Positions 58,601 to 64,000 of a DNA stretch of 64,000 bases are shown here, piece after piece (the first letter of the stretch is position 1; the number at the start of each line of letters is the position of its first letter). A program made the position numbers and the translations under genes. The notes under the pieces were generated by a model that ran no database searches, was not told the DNA's origin, and worked only from the letters and a program-made list of their open reading frames with translations. The stretch lies in the NCBI RefSeq assembly GCF_000415985.1, contig NZ_KE356561.1, positions 1,878,594 through 1,942,593 of the forward strand. Reading direction: 5' to 3'. The DNA comes from Haloquadratum walsbyi J07HQW2. GTDB lineage: Archaea; Halobacteriota; Halobacteria; Halobacteriales; Haloferacaceae.

Positions 58601-59534
58601 TCAGATCAGTCAGATAATCCCAGAGTCTATCACACGACAGGAAACAGTCTCACTGGAAAGGCTTCATTCGATTGTCACAGAGCTTTCGACGGTCGACCTT
58701 CCGACACAACTCGAAGCAAAGCGAGACGAGCTTGCAGTACTCACCAAGGGTGACCTATCGTATCTTCGAGTCGAGAATGTCGAATGCGTTGAGTATGATG
58801 GATACCTATATGATCTACAGGTCGGTGGAGAGCCGGTGTTCACGGCAAACTGGTTGTACGCGCACAACTCAATGGATGCTCCGCTGGTAATGTCCTCACG
58901 CATTGACCCATCAGAGATAGACGATGAGGCACACAATATGGATGTCGTTCGACAGTATCCCCGAGGATTCTATGAGGCGACCCGACGGATGGAAGACCCT
59001 GAGGAGTGGGAAGAAGAGATTACGATTGCTGAAGAGTATCTTGATACCGATACCGAATATACAGGATTCAATCATACGCATGATACGACCGATATTGCTG
59101 CTGGTCCGGATCTATCGGCGTACAAAACACTCGATTCGATGATGGATAAGATGGATGCACAGCTTGAACTTGCACGAAAACTCCGAGCAGTTGATGAGAC
59201 AGATGTTGCAGAGCGTGTAATTGAATATCATTTCCTGCCGGACTTGATTGGGAATCTGCGAGCATTCTCACGACAACAAACACGATGTCTTGACTGCGGA
59301 GAGTCATATCGACGAATGCCACTGACCGGTGAATGTCGAGAGTGCGGTGGTCGGGTGAATCTCACCGTACATCAGGGGTCGGTGAATAAATACATGGACA
59401 CGGCAATTCACATTGCTGAGGAATTTGACTGCCGTGAATACACAAAACAGCGTCTTGAAGTGCTCGAGAGAAGCCTCGAATCTATTTTTGAGGATGATAC
59501 AAACAAGCAATCAGGTATCGCTGATTTCATGTAA
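52671..59534 (+). CDS. polD2: DNA polymerase D large subunit (DP2) containing two inteins
   Basis: Catalytic subunit of the archaeal replicative family-D polymerase, 2287 residues from the GTG at 52671. Exteins total 1227 residues. The N-terminal DP2 region includes NVYYAGPIRSAGGTAQALSV. Two zinc clusters lie near residues 730-790 (HCSQCN, CAECG, CPDC, CDHC), and a final zinc pair is in QTRCLDCGESY...CRECGG. Intein 1 is residues 978-1500 and intein 2 is 1530-2066. After splicing, AKRRN joins CDGDEDCVML, which holds the catalytic Asp pair (1502, 1504), and LPDKRGG joins SMDAPLVMSS. The small subunit is not in this window. Confidence 0.97.
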   Translation: MRDADKQYFETLESQLNQAFDRAQQAKKKGYDPEPEVEIPVAKDMADRVENILGIAGVATRIRELDNGRSREEVALELVTDFVGGTVGDYDTREGKIEGAVRTAVALLTEGVVAAPIEGIDRVEILNNDDGSEFVNVYYAGPIRSAGGTAQALSVLVADYARALLDIDEYAARTDETERYAEEISLYDRETGLQYSPKDKETKFITKHMPIMLDGEATGDEEVSGYRDLERVDTNSARGGMCLVLAEGIALKAPKIQRYTRQLDEVEWPWLQDLIDNTIGTNSDSAENDETHIPGTDADEDEPQTKDELEHRIDTVENKSGLEPTESPRVDATGKYLRDLIAGRPVFGHPSAAGAFRLRYGRARNHGFATAGVHPATMHIVDDFVATGTQIKTERPGKAGGVVPVDSIEGPTVRLANGDVRCIDDPEEAKKLQNGVEKIIDLGEYLVNFGEFIENNHPLAPAAYVFEWWIQDFEASIADIQPLRDDPTVDLENPTVDSAVRWAEEYDIPLHPAYTYLWHDISVAEFDHLADVVAAGDIVVSDLGDTIGSDNGNRSANSSGTSSITADITTNDALRIDTTPAIRETVERLLVEHHQGDDSIQIPAWRALALSLGIEIEIESDEKASIGDRTWSLADLSKHAREQDNGDNAIEAVNEVAPFQVRERAPTRIGSRMGRPEKSEDRDLSPAVHTLFPIGEAGGNQRNLGDAAQSFGDDNERGQISVQLGRRHCSQCNTVGFELQCAECGAHTEPQFKCPDCESILHPDESGRVYCDHCERDVTSAEWQDIDLHQRYHDALNRVNEREASFEILKGVKGLTSSNKTPEPLEKGILRAKHGVSSFKDGTVRYDMTDLPVTAVRPEELDVTADHFRELGYQTDISGEPLQFDNQLVELKVQDIVLPDGAAEHMMKTADFVDDLLTQYYNLNQFYQIDERDELIGELVFGMAPHTSAAVVGRIVGFTSAAVGYAHPYFHAAKRRNCFHPDTKLWFRNASDEWHHETIRTFVEDRLEDPEIDAVGTLVQELDAADSEVSVPSIDADGNERLQSVTAVSKHHAPDHLVRIETASGREITVTPDHEMHILKQGNLVSKQASEITPGEYAAMSRQLGEISPSSHTPQYDLLAEFLTQDDLAIDRLIIHTTAPVQLCNQLLPEEVTDYEDIVGLIQDTAYQLESTKETLMQQLSEGEIPVMLLREFVKTDQSLLRGVPDDVQIGLHREEVKIDRCIRFTEEFASLLGYYAAAGIFHTHAKSPPREQSTLSFYDINSQTEALLSKALTDVFEIETIQYNSDKTTVSTPGELIRRVFDTIVDVGTRPTEKRIPQALFDASESHVESYLRSFFTAHNQVKTDTADISTIVVSRELKEDITAILRRLGITAEIITRQPESVSEILPESYVLDTKRHTDADQLAATRSYVISLTASDSLSLVHDRQSQKQKQVYESQHSRSNNRLVSESRRAIDGGSDDYITEAITDIEYIEADVEYTYCLTVSETHSLIANDLSQKQCDGDEDCVMLLMDGLLNFSREYLPDKRGGSVAADSRLVAVGPDDEVVFTTFEDFWKQLDSPINRDGKFRKRTCVSEGWKTYAFDKDHQASLQPIEKAIRYKADESEQLRRITTQFGRSLNITDQHSLFRYDDGIEEVAGYDLAAGDIIVAPRTLDVESTQTTLDVVEYINGPCLGEQTGSVTSNSTSETVSMNTEQKTNPVADPGASGQRSGSADEMRTLGSAAVGELGLEQNETVGLRESTEKIERYVDVTDSFGWLLGQFIAQESITTDTLSIHVVDKTRVERIVVTSESVFGVRPTVNIVENGYEIAFPPVLNTIVSTLVLGIKTEEGIDHTHSSELVIPECILHGPDDVAVSFLRGFISGKNAESRADAVEGIDLEGNDIATEETTVTLNAENVDIKDGLVFLLHRFGIVARISEQDATHSVEPKYTVSVESEGNKNPLHQILNGECPITQENIAVPIPDALLTIQEVLEDTSQISQIIPESITRQETVSLERLHSIVTELSTVDLPTQLEAKRDELAVLTKGDLSYLRVENVECVEYDGYLYDLQVGGEPVFTANWLYAHNSMDAPLVMSSRIDPSEIDDEAHNMDVVRQYPRGFYEATRRMEDPEEWEEEITIAEEYLDTDTEYTGFNHTHDTTDIAAGPDLSAYKTLDSMMDKMDAQLELARKLRAVDETDVAERVIEYHFLPDLIGNLRAFSRQQTRCLDCGESYRRMPLTGECRECGGRVNLTVHQGSVNKYMDTAIHIAEEFDCREYTKQRLEVLERSLESIFEDDTNKQSGIADFM
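55602..57170 (+). other. Intein 1 of PolD large subunit (523 aa)
   Basis: Begins with Cys978 (CFHPDTKLWF) after AKRRN. Block B is REITVTPDHEMHI. The C-terminal block is YTYCLTVSETHSLIANDLSQKQ, ending in Gln1500, with Cys1501 as the +1 residue. The penultimate residue is Lys rather than His. DOD (LAGLIDADG) homing-endonuclease remnants: LLGYYAAAG (1232-1240) and LRSFFTAH (from 1333). Both lack the catalytic acidic residues, suggesting an inactive endonuclease. Pyrococcus PolD inteins with C-terminal Gln are known, so splicing is plausible. Confidence 0.9.
57258..58868 (+). other. Intein 2 of PolD large subunit (537 aa)
   Basis: Begins with Ser1530 (SVAADSRLVAVGP) after LPDKRGG. Block B is LNITDQHSLFRYDDG. 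The C-terminal block is YLYDLQVGGEPVFTANWLYAHN with canonical His-Asn, and the +1 residue is Ser2067. DOD motifs are WLLGQFIAQES (around 1758) and FLRGFISGKNAES (around 1858); the second has Ser/Gly/Lys where an acidic residue is expected. Acidic linker segments suggest long residence in haloarchaea. The 29-residue extein 1501-1529 separates it from intein 1. Confidence 0.9.
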
Positions 59535-59808
59535 ATACGAAGTATTGACCAGGTTCAGAGTCGGTTCCTATGTTTTCAGATGGAAATTTATCATATAACA
59601 GTATCGTGTATCCGTGTGTCAAGTATCAATACACATCTATAGATGATTGATCGATAATAACTAATTGAGAATATAGAGATGAGATGCCAATCCTGTCTGT
59701 GCTAGTTATTACAAATGCAGTCTATACGGGTACGGGTACAGACCAAATTCCTCGGCTGAGACGGCGTAGACAGATAGATTCAGGACAATCGAGCCCGACA
59801 TAACACAC

Positions 59809-60600
59809 GTGACAGAGTCCGAAGCGGACGCGGCTACCCGCGCACATTCCGAAAAGGACAGTGAAACAAATACAGTAAGACAATCGAATACTGAACCGCC
59901 AGCATCGGCTGATAATAACTTTGTTGTCCTGTTTGACATGGATGGTGTCATACTGGAGGGTCGCGGTGCTGACTCGATTGTTCACGAACGAGCATTCGAA
60001 GATATTCTTGCGGAACGAGAATGGGGAGATGACTGGGAGCAGTCGCTTTCACAGTCACATCGTAGTGCGCTTGAGCAATATGAGTATACTGAGGAATTCG
60101 TCACCGCCTGCGAAGCTATTGATGTTGACCCAGTCGCACTCTATGCCGCCCGTGAAGAGCGAAGCGCACAGCGTATTTCTGACCGAATTGCGGATGGACG
60201 TCGTGGTGTGTATGCAGATATTGATGCGTTGAAGACACTCGACAATGAGACGACACTCGGACTCGTAAGTAATAATTACCATCCAACGGTCCAGTTCGTC
60301 GTAGATCATTTCGAGATTGACCGCTTTGACCATGTTCGCGGACGTGACCTTGGTGTCGATGGATTCCGCCGACGGAAGCCGGATCCACATTATCTTGAGG
60401 AAACGCTTGATGCGCTCGGTGCTGACAGTGGAGTGTACGTCGGTGACCGTGGGACAGACGTAATTGCCGCTCACCGAGCAGGTCTTGAGAGCGTTTTCCT
60501 TCGTCGGTCACACAATGACGTTGCGACACTTGATAGGACACCAACGGCATCAATTAATGATCTCAGAGACCTTCCGAGGGTGCTTGAACAAATTAAATAA
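59809..60600 (+). CDS. HAD-superfamily phosphatase (phosphoglycolate phosphatase-like)
   Basis: 263 residues from GTG at 59809, with an acidic 35-residue N-terminal extension. Motif I is VLFDMDGVILEG (nucleophile Asp), motif II is the Asn-rich VSNNYHPTV, motif III is RRRKPDPHYLEE and motif IV is VYVGDRGTDVIAAHRAG. A helical cap follows motif I (C1 type), as in phosphoglycolate and sugar-phosphate phosphatases. Substrate not deducible. Stands alone downstream of polD2. Confidence 0.9.
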   Translation: MTESEADAATRAHSEKDSETNTVRQSNTEPPASADNNFVVLFDMDGVILEGRGADSIVHERAFEDILAEREWGDDWEQSLSQSHRSALEQYEYTEEFVTACEAIDVDPVALYAAREERSAQRISDRIADGRRGVYADIDALKTLDNETTLGLVSNNYHPTVQFVVDHFEIDRFDHVRGRDLGVDGFRRRKPDPHYLEETLDALGADSGVYVGDRGTDVIAAHRAGLESVFLRRSHNDVATLDRTPTASINDLRDLPRVLEQIK

Positions 60601-60771
60601 TCAGATGATTCCGCGTTTGTGCTTATTTTAACGTGACCCTGGATAATTGACATCGGAATTCTCATTTGTGATTAATGAGCATCGTGTCTGTCATTTCTAG
60701 AGATGAGCAAGGCGAGTGCCCCGGGGTGTGGATGTAATCTCAATATGATATACAATAAATTACGCATTTGC

Positions 60772-62358
60772 TCACTCGAGATATCCAAGATCGCGTAAGC
60801 GCTCTTGCGCATCAGCATCCATCTCAGCAATAGTGTCGTCTGTCACGTCATCAGCAACCCCATCAGTCCATGCGCCCCCAACTGCTGATTCGAAGGCTGC
60901 AAGAGCTGTTTCTGTCGCTGTGATTGCTTCTGCTCCTATGTTCATACCTGCTGTATTCCCGTTTACTACGCCAGCTACTGAATTCTGTTCGTCTGGGTCG
61001 GTGTCAAGTTGGTATGCTTCATCAGAAATTCGGTCAATTCGGACATACTTTGCATCGGTTCGCCGAGCTGCACGCATCCGCGAGTAAAATCGTGAATCCT
61101 CTGATAACGTCACACCAGCGGAAGCTGCTTTCTCTTCAAGTTGTTTGAGTTCAACGACGGGTCGTGAATATTCAATGAATGCATACGAGCCATCACTGCT
61201 TTGTTGAGCAGGGTCAGACTCGTCGGTCCCAGCAAGCGATTCAAACTCACGATAGGAATCAGACAATAGTGACCGTGTTTGGTCATGGGCTACTGCAGTC
61301 TCGCCAGGAGTGTGTGGATTCCCGCCGTCCACATCAAGCGCATCAAGAACGGTATGGTAGAGATCGATGAGTTCAACCTGATCATGTCGACGATCAGTAT
61401 CCAATTCCGGATGCTTGATCAACAGTGGAACGTTCACCAACTGATCGTATAGGCAGAATTCATGTCCATAAATGTCGTGCTCGCCGTGAAGTTCCCCATG
61501 GTCCGCGCAGACAACGACCATTGTCTCATCCCACAGCCCTGCCTGTTGTAACCAGTTGAACAATCGCCCGAGCTGGTCATCAATATGCGCAATCTCAGCG
61601 TCATATAATGCCTGAATATCTGCCCACTCCTCATCATCAATCGAACGTGCACCAGCGTTGTATTCTTTTGAGTTTTGACAGACAGCACTTGAGTCGACGT
61701 CCGGGGCGAACTCCTCACGAAACGCTGGGGGTGGATGATACGGAAGATGTGCATCCATGAGATTGATAAATGTGAAAAATTCGTCTTCAGTATTATCGAT
61801 GAACTCTATTGTGCGGTCGATGACCGCAGGCGTTTTTGAGTCAGCACCCTCGCCACCAGCAAAATATTCGTGTGCCGTATTGCCAAGGCTTACAAGCTTA
61901 TCAGCAAGTGCACGAAGAGACTCATTATCATTCATCATTTTCCACGCACGAGCAAGCGGTCCAGTAAGGAACTCACCAGGCATTACTTCAAAGAAATTAT
62001 CTTGATCATCGAATCCATCTGTAAGGTGAGTATACGGAGTAATCCATGCGTTCGAGGAATAACAGGCGGTCCGGTAGCCCGCTGCAGAGAGTGTCTGTGC
62101 AATTGTTGTTGCCCCCTCAAGATATGGATTTTCTTGACTTGCACCGTGTTGTGATGGGTACAATCCGGTGAACAATGAGGCATGCACCGGGAGCGTCCAT
62201 GGCGCTGGAGCGACTGCCTCTTCGAACACTGTCGCATCTTCAGCGAAAGAATTGAGCGTGGGTGTAGTTGGGCGGTCATAACCATACGGCGACAGGTGGT
62301 CTTTTTTGACCGTGTCCATCACCACGAACAGGACGTTTTCGGGTGATTCAGTTGGCAT
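60772..62358 (-). CDS. Sulfatase-fold hydrolase with Thr at the nucleophile position
   Basis: 528 residues. N-terminal metal motif ENVLFVVMDTVKKDHLSPYG, catalytic box PWTLPVHASLFTGLYPSQHG and metal box VCADHGELHGEHDIYGHE. The position of the sulfatase Cys/Ser is Thr55, as in the paralogue at 11.4 kb, so formylglycine cannot form. Alkaline-phosphatase-superfamily phosphodiesterase or phosphotransferase activity is more likely. The C-terminus SEEAYQLDTDPDEQNSV resembles the sulfatase tail. No signal peptide. Confidence 0.85.
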   Translation of the reverse strand: MPTESPENVLFVVMDTVKKDHLSPYGYDRPTTPTLNSFAEDATVFEEAVAPAPWTLPVHASLFTGLYPSQHGASQENPYLEGATTIAQTLSAAGYRTACYSSNAWITPYTHLTDGFDDQDNFFEVMPGEFLTGPLARAWKMMNDNESLRALADKLVSLGNTAHEYFAGGEGADSKTPAVIDRTIEFIDNTEDEFFTFINLMDAHLPYHPPPAFREEFAPDVDSSAVCQNSKEYNAGARSIDDEEWADIQALYDAEIAHIDDQLGRLFNWLQQAGLWDETMVVVCADHGELHGEHDIYGHEFCLYDQLVNVPLLIKHPELDTDRRHDQVELIDLYHTVLDALDVDGGNPHTPGETAVAHDQTRSLLSDSYREFESLAGTDESDPAQQSSDGSYAFIEYSRPVVELKQLEEKAASAGVTLSEDSRFYSRMRAARRTDAKYVRIDRISDEAYQLDTDPDEQNSVAGVVNGNTAGMNIGAEAITATETALAAFESAVGGAWTDGVADDVTDDTIAEMDADAQERLRDLGYLE

Positions 62359-62559
62359 ATATTAACTCGCAACGATAACATCAAAGACGCATCGGTCTCG
62401 TGTGCATCTAATCGGGTATATGCTCATATATATCCGGATAATACCACATAAATCTAGAGAATAATTCAGTTAATGAGACTCGTGAGATCAGTAATCAATG
62501 CGCAAAATCGATAATCACGACGGGTATTGCTACAATAGGCGGAAAGTCAGTGTGCCGAT

Positions 62560-62928
62560 TTAGAACGGAGCCTGTGGACCTTCGTCGGATGCACCACCGT
62601 CATCAGAAGTCTCACCTGGGAACGATGGTGAGGAGCCGCCGTGTCCGTGACCGCCGTCCATACCGGTATCAGCGTGAACGGTCTCAATTTCAGCGATCTC
62701 TTTGACCATCCGACTCTTAATCGCCTGAATCGTCATTGGAGAGATGCCACACCCTGAGCAGGCACCACCAAGCTGGATCGAAACTTCGCCTGCTTCGGCG
62801 TCAAGATGCTGAATCGCTGCGGACCCACCATGCATCTGAATCTGTGGGAAATTCCGACGAAGGAAATTCGTCACGCGTTCTTTCAGTTCTTTTGTCTCGT
62901 TCTCAGTATCTGCGGTTTCCGTGCTCAT
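62560..62928 (-). CDS. nfu: NifU-like C-terminal-domain (Nfu) Fe-S carrier
   Basis: 122 residues from the ATG at 62928 (MSTETADTENETKELKERV). The Nfu fold contains the QMHGGSAAIQHLD box and the CxxC cluster ligands in GGACSGCGISPMTIQAIKSR. The C-terminal 35 residues are Gly/His/Asp/Ser-rich (GMDGGHGHGGSSPS). Transfers Fe-S clusters to apo-proteins by family knowledge. Neighbour to a DUF5783 gene only; the SUF genes are at 22-24 kb. Confidence 0.93.
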   Translation of the reverse strand: MSTETADTENETKELKERVTNFLRRNFPQIQMHGGSAAIQHLDAEAGEVSIQLGGACSGCGISPMTIQAIKSRMVKEIAEIETVHADTGMDGGHGHGGSSPSFPGETSDDGGASDEGPQAPF

Positions 62929-62953
62929 ACTAAATATAATATCAGCGAGCGGC

Positions 62954-63295
62954 TTAGACCTTTGGTTCGGACTCATTATCGAGTCCAAGCACGCGTCGGT
63001 GTTGCTTTTGAAGTTCGTCGACGTACGTCTCAAGTACCGTTTGGAGCTTCTCATCATCAACGACTATTGCAGTGAGACGATCTGTTGGATTCTCTGGTAA
63101 TTGAATCTCAAATGAGTCTGTCTCAGAGTTATAAAATGGCTCAGATTCATTGAGGATTTGCTGATCAATTGCATGAATCAACTCGGAGTCATATTGATCA
63201 TTCATTGACTCGAATGCGTTTTTATACGCGCGTTGGAGTTCGGTAAAGTAGTTTGCGTATTTATCCTCAAACTGCTCTGGGTCAAACTCAGTCAT
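62954..63295 (-). CDS. DUF5783-type small protein
   Basis: 113 residues from the ATG at 63295 (MTEFDPEQFEDKYANYFTEL). Two helical N-terminal stretches, a beta region SFEIQLPENPTDRLTAIVVDD and a basic-ending helix VDELQKQHRRVLGLDNE. I recall it as a haloarchaeal DUF5783 family; function unknown. It precedes nfu by 25 bases on the same strand, suggesting one transcript. Confidence 0.75.
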   Translation of the reverse strand: MTEFDPEQFEDKYANYFTELQRAYKNAFESMNDQYDSELIHAIDQQILNESEPFYNSETDSFEIQLPENPTDRLTAIVVDDEKLQTVLETYVDELQKQHRRVLGLDNESEPKV

Positions 63296-64000
63296 TATTG
63301 GTATAATACTGCTGGCGCTACAAACCGATTCGGGTTTGGACGGCGATACGGATAGGCAGATGATGAATTGGAAGTCATAATTGTATTGCATGTGATGCAT
63401 CACCGATTGGTACTTTGGGTGATTGAACTGATTGATGAGTATATATCGAGTGAAATCTTAAAAGATTGAGAAAGCGTGAAGAACGAATGGATTATCATTC
63501 AATTTTGGAATAAGCCATGCATATGTTGTGAATTACTGAAACAGCATCCTCAATGGAGTGAACTACATTGTACTCACTGAGAATTCCCACGAATAGAGTT
63601 ACTTTCTGAATCAATCTATCAGTCAGATCATCTTGTGCAACAAATTGAAATATATGGATAAATCTGTAAAATTCGAGCACAAAATCCTGCTTTATGATCA
63701 CAGATAGAGATATCGACATCCGAAGATTCGTATCATATCAGCGCTAAGTTCGCTTGAATTCTTTTTTATATATGTTAAATTCATAGAATCATATTATCAC
63801 AATTGAGATTTGAGTGTGTACATATCATTCTATGTCCGGCATATTTGATAACAAATTTGCAGCATTGTATTTAACTTAATAATACTGCTGAAGATCTGAA
63901 TCAAGAATGTGAAGAGTTTGAGTTTAAGATGACTCATTACAGTTGTTATTCTTAATAATATCATTGTGAGCATGTGTCTACACAAATCAGAAGGATTAGA
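63296..64000. other. Gene-poor right end
   Basis: 705 strongly AT-rich bases. One open frame on the minus strand (63495-63719, 74 codons, LTDRLIQKVTLFVGILSE...) has a plausible helical product but AT-rich, non-acidic composition and no recognised relative; it may be a decayed gene. No repeat longer than 10 bases seen. Confidence 0.4.

Noticed and set aside
55602..58868. Reading the PolD gene as having spurious insertions or a fused second gene
   Set aside because: Boundaries match intein blocks exactly and the exteins join into a normal DP2, so inteins explain the length.
63495..63719. 74-codon minus-strand frame at the right end
   Set aside because: AT-rich, non-acidic product without recognised family; noted only in the spacer entry.
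1..64000. CRISPR arrays, intact insertion sequences, rRNA or origin repeats
   Set aside because: No regularly spaced repeats, no transposase motifs and no rRNA-like tracts were found by eye; only the hairpin stub at 41776 suggests mobile DNA.

Overview
The window looks like chromosome from a haloarchaeon of the Haloquadratum walsbyi type. The proteins are acidic (Asp/Glu-rich, Lys-poor), the information-processing genes are archaeal (TFB, TBP, PolD, RadA, eIF6, L39e, L31e, LX/L18Ae, prefoldin, SRP54/FtsY), and the AT-rich composition with long AT-rich spacers is unusual for haloarchaea but typical of Haloquadratum. Two inteins in the PolD large subunit also fit that genus. The species call is inference; no search was run.

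Layout. 1-7.0 kb: RNase Z (cut by the left edge), an RFC-like ATPase, archaetidylserine decarboxylase, the tRNA G10 methyltransferase, and the basal transcription factors TFB and TBP. 7.2-14 kb: HisG, an adenosine-type deaminase next to adenosylhomocysteinase (SAH recycling), a sulfatase-fold protein, and an RdfA-like cell-shape regulator. 14.4-20.9 kb: tRNA-Pro(UGG), two half-size MgtE-like membrane proteins, and a minus-strand translation/secretion cluster read L39e-L31e-eIF6-L18Ae-prefoldin alpha-FtsY-SRP54. 21-29 kb: TPR and DUF424 proteins, SufS-SufU, RadA, PspAB-HtpX, NMD3-like, then a decayed stretch with a UPF0175 antitoxin remnant and a 28-residue hydrophobic peptide. 29.9-36.7 kb: an XPD-like Fe-S helicase and several haloarchaeal genes of unknown function, a PHP-domain protein and a DedA protein. 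36.8-47.5 kb: tetrapyrrole genes (hemB; hemL; hemC-sumT-hemD) interrupted by amt-glnK, then metY. 47.8-64 kb: a PiT-like transporter, the halophilic 2Fe-2S ferredoxin, a zinc-ribbon SSSCA1-like protein, a frameshifted malate dehydrogenase, a PPC-domain protein directly upstream of the two-intein PolD large subunit, a HAD phosphatase, a second sulfatase-fold protein, Nfu and a DUF5783 protein.

I found no clear new multigene system, CRISPR array or intact transposon. The items most worth checking are: single-base frame breaks in two core genes (mdh near 51506; ftsY near 18616-18621); the twin inteins in PolD, one ending in Gln and cutting next to the catalytic Asp motif, with a 29-residue extein between them; an orphan IS200/IS605-type right-end hairpin at 41776-41795; and a structured, relatively GC-rich spacer at 32030-32170 that could encode a small RNA.
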